DNA of 6,134 nt from Bacteroidota bacterium (lineage in GTDB: Bacteria; Bacteroidota; Bacteroidia; JAADEI01). The translations under genes and the position numbers were made by a program. Numbering within the stretch: the stretch's first letter is position 1; each line of letters opens with the position of its first letter. Shown piece after piece: positions 1-6,134 of this stretch. The notes beneath the pieces were generated by a model. The model searched no databases. It worked only from the letters and a program-made list of their open reading frames with translations, and was not told the origin of the DNA. The DNA lies in the NCBI GenBank assembly GCA_015490475.1, contig WFXT01000183.1, forward strand, positions 1 through 6,134. The letters run 5' to 3'.

Positions 1-369
1 TGCATATACAGAGTTATAAACTATATAACCAACATATGCAAACGGACTTCCGGGAGCCATTGCCCATCGAGAATTTTTTAATGTATAACCCACTCCTGCG
101 TGAGAATAATGATAGCTTGCTGTTAACTGAAAAGAAGCGTCAAATTTAAGAAATGGAATTGACCGCTCATATCCACTGAAACCCGAATAAGAGCCAAGTG
201 TTACAACATAGTTCCCCGAGGGAGTTTGCCATACATCAACCCGTTGAAAATTAATACCTGGAACATGTTTGTAGTTAACAGGTTGAATAATGTCTGCTAA
301 TGACTGAGCTATCAGGGAGTTTCCTTGTATCCATGCGAACACTACCATCACGTAAAAGCTATGTTTCAT
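1..369 (-). CDS. Exported protein with signal peptide and propeller-like start, 3' partial
   Basis: The first 123 residues are visible; the frame is open to the left edge. The start is an ATG at 367-369. The N-terminus MKHSFYVMVVFAWIQGNSLIAQS is a typical signal peptide: basic start, hydrophobic core and a likely cleavage near AQS. Starting later would lose the signal, which supports this ATG. After it, VDVWQTPSGNYVVTLGSYSG to PFLKFDASFQLTASYHYS (about residues 46-93) follows the same blade layout as the neighbour's N-terminal domain (for example PKSGGYVIGGELEDG to VVWMDSFLTIV). A paralogous or functionally linked secreted propeller protein is therefore plausible. No Shine-Dalgarno sequence is seen, only an A-rich stretch, as is usual in Bacteroidota. 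It follows the giant gene after 7 bases, so translation may be coupled. The rest of the protein, including any sorting domain, is out of view. Confidence 0.88.
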   Translation of the reverse strand, partial: MKHSFYVMVVFAWIQGNSLIAQSLADIIQPVNYKHVPGINFQRVDVWQTPSGNYVVTLGSYSGFSGYERSIPFLKFDASFQLTASYHYSHAGVGYTLKNSRWAMAPGSPFAYVGYIVYNSVYA

Positions 370-379
370 TTAACTATCA
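370..379 (-). promoter_or_regulatory. Tandem stop and 7-base intergenic junction
   Basis: The giant CDS ends in TGA (377-379), followed at once by an in-frame TAG (374-376), then TTAA and the next ATG. There is no room for a terminator or promoter, which supports one transcript and possible translational coupling of the two genes. Confidence 0.75.
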
Positions 380-622
380 TTTTGCAATTATCAGCACTTT
401 ATGTATTTCATTAGCAACATTGACCAGATATATCCCCTGCTGTGGCAATGGCATCCTGCATACATTAGAATTATTAAATCCACAAGATGCAATAAATCTA
501 CCACCAGCATCGGTTAGATATACCTGCTCACTAATTGTTTGCGAACAAACTATTTCAAGGTATGATTCTTTGGGAATAACCTTACATTTGATGTTATTGT
601 GAGGAATGTCCAGTCCTGTTAG
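377..622 (-). other. T9SS type A-like C-terminal sorting domain
   Basis: Residues 1811-1891 show the usual order of this domain: a segment with a Pro turn (KVIPKESYLEIV, 1824-1835), a VYLTDAGGRFI strand-turn-strand (1844-1854), an LPQQGIYLVNV strand (1869-1879), and a terminal KVLIIAK (1885-1891). In the family, this fold is recognised by the type IX machinery and removed or used for anchoring after outer-membrane passage. The canonical PNP box is degenerate here (only the Pro remains). Four cysteines (1823, 1836, 1857, 1865) are unusual for this domain. The assignment rests on pattern and position. Confidence 0.85.
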
Positions 623-3600
623 CTGAACATTAACTGTATCGTATGCTTCACAGCCATGCATATCCAGAACTGCCACCCAATACGTTCCATCGGCGCTTAT
701 GGTTATATTCTGCGTAGTATCTCCTGTTGACCATTGGTAATAATAAGGCGTGGTGCCTCCTGTGGTAATAGCTTTAAGGGTTGGTATGCCCGTGGTGTCT
801 ATAACGACCACCAGTGGGGCTGGTTCGGGCAGGGTAAACGCTTTTTGGACTGTGCAATTGTGTCCGTCTTGAACTGTCAAAGTATATGCACCGCCTGGAA
901 CTCCTTGTAAATCTTCAAAAGTGGAGCCATTTGACCATGTGTAAATGTATGGTGACGTGCCTCCTGACACAGTAATAAGCAATGCTCCTGACGGATGTCC
1001 GGCACAGTCGGGACTAATTACTGAATCAAGAGTTATAGCTATTGGTGCTGGCTCTGTTATGACCACACTATCCTCCAGAGAACAACCTATGGAATCGGTA
1101 ACCGTGAAGCCATACGCTCCTGCCGTTAATGAATCAATGTAAAATGTTGTATCGCCACTTGTCCAGACAATGCTATATCCCAGAACTCCCCCACTGACAC
1201 TGACAAGGGCAGAACCGGTAGCATTACCAGCACAATCAACGTTGTAAACATATTTCTGGACTTTCAGAGAGTCATAAAGTTGTTTAAGCACGTAATAACT
1301 GGCTGCTGTGCACCCATTAGCGTCTGTAACCAGCACTACATACATTCCTGGGTTCAGACTATCTATATCTTGCGTGGTGGATCCATTATTCCACTGATAT
1401 GAATATGGTGGTGTGCCCCCTGAAACGGAAATATACACCGATCCATTGGGCTTGTTAGCACAAGTAATATGCTTAAGTGAATCAAGGGTAATAGTAGGAG
1501 AGCCGGGGTCGTTAACGATTATTGTGTCAGCGACAGAACACAGGCTATCTCGGACCGTAATTATATACACCCCTGCGGAGAGAGAATCGGCAGTCTGTGT
1601 AGTATCTCCATTGGACCACTGGTATGTGTAATTACCCTGCCCACCGGAGACATAGACAGTAGCAGTGCCGTCAGAAGCCCCACAAGCACTGGGCGAAGTA
1701 ATCTTTACACTATCTATTGTTAAGGAATAGTTATCGGTAACAACAAGAGTTTTCTGTCCCGTACAACCATTAATATCTGTAACACGCACAGTATAAGCAC
1801 CTGGCACTACTCTTCGTCTGGGACCCACTCTGTAGTCATGCCACACATAAGTATATGGACCTGTTCCGCCACTGGCATGAGCAATCACGAAACCTGTATC
1901 CGTGGCACAGGTAGGAGTATCAAGGTATTGAAATGTTATATCTATCGGTGCTCTGTCAGGAAGGAATATACCTCTTACTGCATTACAGCCATTAGCATCG
2001 GTTACCTGAACCACATAGGTGCCTGACGGAACATTCGCTATGAAGGGGAACACGGACCCTGTGCTCCATTGATATTGGTACCCCGGTGTTCCGCCTATTG
2101 CAGTGATTTCAATAAATCCATCGGAATCGCCGTTGCATGTCGGATATTTAATATCGGTAACAAGTATCACCAATCTGCTTGGTTGGTCTACCCTCCATGG
2201 ACCTCCCATTGCCTTGCAACCATTGGCATCAGTAACCTGAACAGTATATACTCCAGGGGCAAGATTTTGTCTATCTTCCTGATTACTACCATCGCTCCAT
2301 TGGTAAGCATAGGGTGGTGTGCCCCCCTGAACAGTTATTTCTATCTTGCCATCGGAAGAGCCAAAACATTTTGTATTTTCAAGTCTATCAAGGATTACAG
2401 ACATGTTGTTTTGTTGACTATTGACAAACACGGAGCCTCCGGTGATGCAACCATTAGCATCTTCCACTTCAACCATATATACTCCAGGGGCAAGATTATT
2501 TATAGTTTGTGCATTCCCAACTGCATTTCCTCCGATGGTATTCCATCTATATGTATAAGGAGGAGTTCCTCCTGACACATGAACTGTTACTGTTCCGTCA
2601 GAAGCACCACAGGCACTGGCATCAAACACAGAGAAACTGTCTATGACAGGGGATGGATTGCTCTGAAGGGTGAACGTGGCATCAGCATAACAACCGGTAT
2701 TCAGATCTCTGGCAATAACTGTATAAGTTCCCGCGGTTAGATTCTGTATTGATGTACCATAGCCAATCACCTGATTCCAGTTGCCTTGCTCATACCATTC
2801 TACTACAACATTAGAGCCCGTACTATTGACGGAAATAAAAATGGCTCCTGTTGAGTCATTAGAGCATGTGGGGTGTCTTAAAGAATCCAGACTTATTGTC
2901 ACGGAATCTTTAGCAGTTAAAACATAAGTCTTCTGTGTTGTGCATCCATTAGCATCAGTAACAGTAACTGTATATACTCCCGGACCTATTCCGTAGTTGT
3001 CCTGACCATTTACTCCGTTAGACCAGCTATATCTATATGGCAACGTACCGTTATAGGCTTGAACAAGTAAATGTCCATTTGCCAGGTTATTACAGGTAGG
3101 GTTCTTTACGATTACGTCGCTAATAAACATAGAGTCTGGTGGAATCAAGTCAAATCGTGCCGTCGCCACACATTCCCGTGAATCAGTAACTGTAACTGTA
3201 TATGTTCCAGCACATACGCCAGTTAATCTTTGCTGTGTAGGTCCATGAGTCCACTGATATGAGTATGGTGGTTTGCCCCCTCTACCATACACGTAAATGA
3301 ATCCATCACAAACCCCTGTACATTTGGGCGGTCGCTCTACTCCCATTACCATTAAAGAGCCAGAATCGCTCAGAGTAACAACTTCCGAGACCATACAGCC
3401 CCTTGAATCAGCAACATGAACAGTGTAAACTCCCGCTTTAACATTATTTATAGTAGGTGTCGTAGCTCCCGTATTCCAGCTATATGTGTATGGTGGCTTA
3501 CCACCCGAAACAAGGACTGTAATGGAACCATTTGCCATTCCACAATTGGGTTCCTTAATATCAAAGCCAGTTATAGCCAATGAATCATTTCGCTCAGGAG

Positions 3601-6134
3601 GAAATATTACTTTACTTGCTTTGCAGCCATTTGAATCAACGACTTCAATCCAGTATTTACCAGTTGGGACATTAAGCAGATTTTGGGACCTTGCCCCATT
3701 GCTCCATTGGAATCTAAAAGGCGGTTTACCACCTAAAATGCTTACGTATATTGACATATACTGCCCAGAGCAATCATATACTACGCTATCCACAAGCAGG
3801 ACAAGGGGCAAACTGGGTGGAGACACCGTATATGGTCCCCCTTGAGCCTGACAGCCCAGCACATCTGTCACTGTTATATAATATGTTCCATGTCGTGCGT
3901 ATAGCAGGTCTTCAGCAGACCTGGAACCATATACTGTATTACTACCATTCCAGCTATACCTATATGGAGGAGTTCCTCCTTCAACCGTTACATAAATATT
4001 TCCTGTCATATCTCCTAAGTCAGATGGCATTCCCGATACCCTATCACATGAATAAGTAATGGAGTCCAGTTGCACAGTAAGTGGTGGTGGCTCTGTCAGG
4101 GTGAAAGAATAAGTATATTGACACTCATATACATCCGTAACAATTAATGTATATGTTCCGGCAGGGACATTGCTCAGAGTAGTTCCTGTACCAACAAGAT
4201 TTCCGTTACTATTAAACCATTGATAAGACAGGGGTCCCCTACCTCCTGAGGCAATAACACTTATTTTACCAGAATCCTGCCCATTACACATTATATTTTC
4301 AAGGTTGCTTACTTCTACAAAAGGAGGGTCAGGAGGTTCTATAATAAAGGAATCTTTTGCCGTACAGCCATTAGAATCAGTGACCGTTACTTTATATTGT
4401 CCGGGAGATAGACCTGAAACATATTGAGGATGAGGCGGAGGACTGGAAAGATGGTCCCATGCATAGGTATACGGAGGAGTTCCTCCTGTGCCAGAAACCT
4501 TTATTGATCCATTTGCTGAGTCCCCAGGACATCTCACATGAACCAGAGTGTCCAGATTAATTCCCAGAGGAGGCGGTTCATTAACAAAGAAAGAATCATC
4601 ATCAACACAATTATTAGCATCAGAGACCACTACTACGTATTTACCTGCAGGAAGCCCAGATATGTCCTCCTGAGTGCTGCCCGTATTCCATGAATAAGTT
4701 ATGGGAGGGGTTCCCCCTACGACGGATATAAATATGGCTCCAGAACTATCTCCTGCACATTTATTGTGATGGATAGAATCAAGAACTACTGTAATATCGC
4801 ACGGTTCTGGGCACAGGTCGCACGTATATCCCGGCGGTGCCGTCCTATCAATGGGAACTGGGTCTGTCCCTGCAGGCTGAACAGTTACTCCTCCACCAGC
4901 TGGACTAAAGGGAGGAGATATGTTTGTCCCACTGTCTTTCTTTTCTGTTAAACCCAGCGAATCAGGAGGTAATTTAATTACAGAATCACAATTGGTGCCA
5001 TATGACGTATCACTTGAACAAAGGGAAACAGTGCCATCAGTATCTCTTCTGGCTATCGGAATTTCGTATTGTCCGTTTCCTCCAAGGTCAAACGCAAAAT
5101 CACTAAATGCTTCTATAAACTCATTATTGAACCATACTTTTGAGAAAGCGACCAAACTGCTTTGATAGGCGTGATATTGCCAAACCCACGCAAAGTCAAG
5201 GTAAAGGTCAGCAAGGAGAGAGGGTCCCACAGCCCTCAAACTCCCATACATTATCATGGGTCCGTATTGCAATGTTTGTTTTACGCGTCCTCCTACTAAG
5301 GCGAAGGCAAACGCAGTTTGAGCAGCATTAATAACCTTTACAGTCATCTCTATTACATCAATTGAGGACCCTCTAAAACCTTGAAGCCACCTAATAGTGC
5401 ATTGACTGTCTATAGTAGCTAAAAATCCAGTATATGTAAAATTGCTCTGCGGGTCAACATTCCCTCCTATCAACCACCCATCGGCAAAGGCAGTAACAGA
5501 ACCATAAAAGGCTTCTGCTCCGGGGGAACCAAAAGCATTAGTGCACAACACCCTTCCGGTAGTATCAAAAGCCACAAAGTAATAATCAGACTGAGAAGCA
5601 TTAAAGCTATACGTTGAGCCCAGAACACCAACCCTGTCAAAACTGTCCACCGCTATGTCAATAAGGTTTTCGCCCTGCGTTCCACCAATGGCTTGCATAT
5701 CAACAATAGTCAAGAAACTATCCATCCACACGACAAGAAGGTCGGTCACCCCAGAGCCATCTTCCAGTTCTCCCCCTATTACATAGCCCCCTGATTTTGG
5801 AAAAGTCACTTTTTTAAACTTAGGATTAAAAGGTGCAGAAACCACAATGAAGGTATCAGCATTGCCGGCAGTATCCAACCTTAAGAAAAAGCCTCCCGTG
5901 GAACCTCCCCCCAGATCTACTGTCCCCACAATTATAACTTCATTGCCACGAACCTGAATGTCTCCAATATCAATAGGCGTACCTCCCGGAAGTGTGTATT
6001 GCAAAGTATAATCAGGTGCCGCACCAACACTCTGTGCTTTACTTAAGTACAAGTATCCTCCATTAAGCCATGTGATATATACACCTTCCGGACCAATATA
6101 TGTGGGATTAATTGTTGACGGAATGTTAGGTAAA
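377..6134 (-). CDS. Giant T9SS-exported SprB-repeat surface protein, 5' partial
   Basis: This is a probable secreted or surface-anchored adhesin-like protein; no enzymatic motif is seen. The frame is open from the right edge to a TGA at 377-379, giving 1918 visible codons. The TTG at 6050-6052 is only the first start-like codon inside the window: upstream codons continue in frame as plausible protein (ending ITWLNGGY), so the real start and signal peptide lie beyond 6134. Order of parts: beta-propeller-like region (to about residue 355), Pro/Ser/Thr linker (356-418), eighteen SprB-like repeats (419-1810), T9SS type A-like sorting domain (1811-1891). In this family, repeats of the GGTPPY...VTDxNGC type occur in gliding or surface adhesins such as SprB of Flavobacterium johnsoniae, and the C-terminal domain directs export through the outer membrane by T9SS. 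SprB itself is much longer and carries a different (type B) sorting domain, so this is an SprB-repeat protein and not SprB. Adhesion is inferred. A tandem TGA-TAG stop (374-379) ends the gene, 7 bases before the next start. Confidence 0.96.
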   Translation of the reverse strand, partial: LPNIPSTINPTYIGPEGVYITWLNGGYLYLSKAQSVGAAPDYTLQYTLPGGTPIDIGDIQVRGNEVIIVGTVDLGGGSTGGFFLRLDTAGNADTFIVVSAPFNPKFKKVTFPKSGGYVIGGELEDGSGVTDLLVVWMDSFLTIVDMQAIGGTQGENLIDIAVDSFDRVGVLGSTYSFNASQSDYYFVAFDTTGRVLCTNAFGSPGAEAFYGSVTAFADGWLIGGNVDPQSNFTYTGFLATIDSQCTIRWLQGFRGSSIDVIEMTVKVINAAQTAFAFALVGGRVKQTLQYGPMIMYGSLRAVGPSLLADLYLDFAWVWQYHAYQSSLVAFSKVWFNNEFIEAFSDFAFDLGGNGQYEIPIARRDTDGTVSLCSSDTSYGTNCDSVIKLPPDSLGLTEKKDSGTNISPPFSPAGGGVTVQPAGTDPVPIDRTAPPGYTCDLCPEPCDITVVLDSIHHNKCAGDSSGAIFISVVGGTPPITYSWNTGSTQEDISGLPAGKYVVVVSDANNCVDDDSFFVNEPPPLGINLDTLVHVRCPGDSANGSIKVSGTGGTPPYTYAWDHLSSPPPHPQYVSGLSPGQYKVTVTDSNGCTAKDSFIIEPPDPPFVEVSNLENIMCNGQDSGKISVIASGGRGPLSYQWFNSNGNLVGTGTTLSNVPAGTYTLIVTDVYECQYTYSFTLTEPPPLTVQLDSITYSCDRVSGMPSDLGDMTGNIYVTVEGGTPPYRYSWNGSNTVYGSRSAEDLLYARHGTYYITVTDVLGCQAQGGPYTVSPPSLPLVLLVDSVVYDCSGQYMSIYVSILGGKPPFRFQWSNGARSQNLLNVPTGKYWIEVVDSNGCKASKVIFPPERNDSLAITGFDIKEPNCGMANGSITVLVSGGKPPYTYSWNTGATTPTINNVKAGVYTVHVADSRGCMVSEVVTLSDSGSLMVMGVERPPKCTGVCDGFIYVYGRGGKPPYSYQWTHGPTQQRLTGVCAGTYTVTVTDSRECVATARFDLIPPDSMFISDVIVKNPTCNNLANGHLLVQAYNGTLPYRYSWSNGVNGQDNYGIGPGVYTVTVTDANGCTTQKTYVLTAKDSVTISLDSLRHPTCSNDSTGAIFISVNSTGSNVVVEWYEQGNWNQVIGYGTSIQNLTAGTYTVIARDLNTGCYADATFTLQSNPSPVIDSFSVFDASACGASDGTVTVHVSGGTPPYTYRWNTIGGNAVGNAQTINNLAPGVYMVEVEDANGCITGGSVFVNSQQNNMSVILDRLENTKCFGSSDGKIEITVQGGTPPYAYQWSDGSNQEDRQNLAPGVYTVQVTDANGCKAMGGPWRVDQPSRLVILVTDIKYPTCNGDSDGFIEITAIGGTPGYQYQWSTGSVFPFIANVPSGTYVVQVTDANGCNAVRGIFLPDRAPIDITFQYLDTPTCATDTGFVIAHASGGTGPYTYVWHDYRVGPRRRVVPGAYTVRVTDINGCTGQKTLVVTDNYSLTIDSVKITSPSACGASDGTATVYVSGGQGNYTYQWSNGDTTQTADSLSAGVYIITVRDSLCSVADTIIVNDPGSPTITLDSLKHITCANKPNGSVYISVSGGTPPYSYQWNNGSTTQDIDSLNPGMYVVLVTDANGCTAASYYVLKQLYDSLKVQKYVYNVDCAGNATGSALVSVSGGVLGYSIVWTSGDTTFYIDSLTAGAYGFTVTDSIGCSLEDSVVITEPAPIAITLDSVISPDCAGHPSGALLITVSGGTSPYIYTWSNGSTFEDLQGVPGGAYTLTVQDGHNCTVQKAFTLPEPAPLVVVIDTTGIPTLKAITTGGTTPYYYQWSTGDTTQNITISADGTYWVAVLDMHGCEAYDTVNVQLTGLDIPHNNIKCKVIPKESYLEIVCSQTISEQVYLTDAGGRFIASCGFNNSNVCRMPLPQQGIYLVNVANEIHKVLIIAK
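623..820 (-). repeat. Repeat 18: degenerate final unit missing the first cysteine
   Basis: Residues 1745-1810 keep GGTTPYYYQWSTGDTTQ and the closing LDMHGC (Cys1801). The C-x-G-x-x-G box is replaced by TTGIPTLKAI, and the unit is about 10 residues shorter than its neighbours. Cys1801 therefore has no partner within the repeat. It adjoins the sorting domain directly and probably serves as an end cap. Confidence 0.85.
2654..2908 (-). repeat. Repeat 9: divergent unit lacking GGTPPY
   Basis: Residues 1049-1133 keep the first half (CSNDSTGAIFISV) and the closing strand (LTAGTYTVIARDLNTGC), but the middle reads NSTGSNVVVEWYEQGNWNQ in place of GGTPPYxYxWxxG. The cysteines (1063 and 1121) are 58 apart. 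This unit is real and in frame but structurally atypical, and could be a bend or a ligand-facing module. Confidence 0.8.
3812..4087 (-). repeat. Repeat 4: longest unit, with an insertion
   Basis: Residues 656-747 form a 92-residue unit. The cysteines (669 and 734) are 65 apart against the usual 48-50. The extra residues lie after the first cysteine (RVSGMPSDLGDM) and between the W-N-G turn and the HGTYYITVTD strand (VYGSRSAEDLLYAR). The GGTPPYRYSW core is intact, so the insertions probably form surface loops. Confidence 0.8.
4799..4987 (-). other. Pro/Ser/Thr/Gly linker with terminal C-x2-C-x3-C cluster
   Basis: Residues 356-418 are low in bulky hydrophobics and rich in Pro, Ser, Thr, Gly and Asp (for example PPFSPAGGGVTVQPAGTDPV), which suits a flexible hinge between the globular head and the repeat rod. 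It ends in PPGYTCDLCPEPC, with cysteines 411, 414 and 418 packed immediately before repeat 1. Cys345 and Cys355 lie just upstream. The role of the cluster is unknown; it could cap the array through disulfides. Confidence 0.6.
4988..6134 (-). other. N-terminal beta-propeller-like domain (partial)
   Basis: Residues up to about 355, plus 27 codons upstream of the TTG, show a loose blade pattern recurring every 45-60 residues: hydrophobic strand, Gly-rich strand ending in VGG or IGG, then a strand ending in D-x-x-G or an equivalent turn. Examples are VIIVGTVDLG to RLDTAGNAD (39-66), GYVIGGELEDG to VVWMDSF (89-113), RVGVLGSTYS to AFDTTGRVLC (140-170), GWLIGGNVDP to TIDSQCTIRW (192-222), and a last one ending RRDTDGTVSLC (335-345). 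At least five blades can be traced. The stretch at about 255-300 is irregular and rich in aromatics. Propellers of this secreted type are common at the N-termini of T9SS cargo, where they usually bind ligands or carbohydrates. The ligand here is unknown, and the fold is inferred from sequence pattern alone. Confidence 0.6.

Larger units (their letters stand above)
623..4798 (-). repeat. Array of 18 SprB-like protein repeats
   Basis: Eighteen in-frame tandem units average 77 residues (about 232 bases). The consensus runs: hydrophobic strand, C-x-G-x-x-x-G, strand ending in GGTPPY, Y-x-W-x-x-G, variable segment, L-x-x-G-x-Y-x-V-x-V-T-D-x-N-G-C, then a Pro-rich or polar joint. Units by position, first to last: 4571-4798, 4331-4570, 4088-4330, 3812-4087, 3587-3811, 3362-3586, 3134-3361, 2909-3133, 2654-2908, 2414-2653, 2180-2413, 1952-2179, 1733-1951, 1505-1732, 1277-1504, 1049-1276, 821-1048, 623-820. 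Boundaries were placed by eye in the joints and may move by a few codons. Units 1-17 each carry one early and one late cysteine, usually 48-50 residues apart, probably a disulfide in the oxidising environment outside the cell. The pattern matches the SprB repeat family (PF13573). Such units are thought to build extended surface fibres. DNA identity between units is mostly low, so the array is old rather than freshly expanded. Confidence 0.93.

Noticed and set aside
370..376. Terminator between the two genes
   Set aside because: The gap is 7 bases with no hairpin or T-run.
366..380. ATG overlapping the giant's stop as an alternative start of the next gene
   Set aside because: Reading from 378-380 gives only four codons before a TGA; the ATG at 367-369 opens a long frame with a signal peptide.
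300..602. Plus-strand open frame of 100 codons across the gene junction
   Set aside because: It overlaps the conserved sorting domain and the signal peptide on the other strand, and has no recognisable features of its own.
2069..2575. Plus-strand open frame of 168 codons
   Set aside because: It lies wholly inside the repeat array on the opposite strand. Its sequence mirrors the repeat periodicity and has no domain features; it is a shadow of the real gene.
3486..4059. Two overlapping plus-strand open frames
   Set aside because: Both are antisense to repeats 4-6; their residues such as MYGGLPPET are the reverse reading of GGKPPY codons.
623..4798. CRISPR array or DNA satellite
   Set aside because: The periodicity of about 232 bases is in frame, with conserved protein motifs and diverged DNA. 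It is a protein repeat.
6050..6052. TTG as the start of the giant CDS
   Set aside because: The same frame continues upstream to the window edge without a stop and with plausible protein sequence, and no signal peptide follows the TTG. The gene is 5'-truncated.

Overview
The window is almost wholly coding on the minus strand and fits a member of the Bacteroidota (or a close relative in the FCB group). The diagnostic features are a long array of SprB-type repeats, a C-terminal type IX secretion (T9SS) sorting domain on the same protein, a 7-base gap between genes, and no Shine-Dalgarno site before the second start codon. No lineage below phylum can be read from this sequence.

Layout, in the direction of transcription (right to left). 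From 6134 down to 377 runs one very large CDS whose 5' end lies outside the window: 1918 complete codons are visible, and the frame is still open at the right edge. Its visible part has four zones: (1) an N-terminal region that looks like a secreted beta-propeller (about 4988-6134); (2) a Pro/Ser/Thr/Gly-rich linker ending in a tight three-cysteine cluster (about 4799-4987); (3) eighteen tandem SprB-like repeats of about 77 residues, seventeen complete and one degenerate (623-4798); (4) a type A-like T9SS C-terminal sorting domain (377-622). Seven bases after its stop, a second minus-strand CDS starts at 369 and runs off the left edge. It has a clean signal peptide followed by what looks like another propeller-type blade.

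The two genes are probably co-transcribed, since no terminator or promoter fits between them. I infer that both are exported surface or secreted proteins, and that the second could be a paralogue built on a similar propeller. The large protein reads as a long adhesin-like stalk: a globular head, a rod of cysteine-paired beta-sandwich-like repeats, and a T9SS signal. No catalytic motif is visible. No RNA genes, mobile elements, CRISPR arrays or origins were seen. The window holds no clearly new system. The points worth a second look are the repeat array's internal history, its unusually regular cysteine spacing, its odd units, and the cysteine-rich sorting domain. Residue numbers below count the TTG codon at 6050-6052 as residue 1. 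This is for reference only and is not a proposed start.
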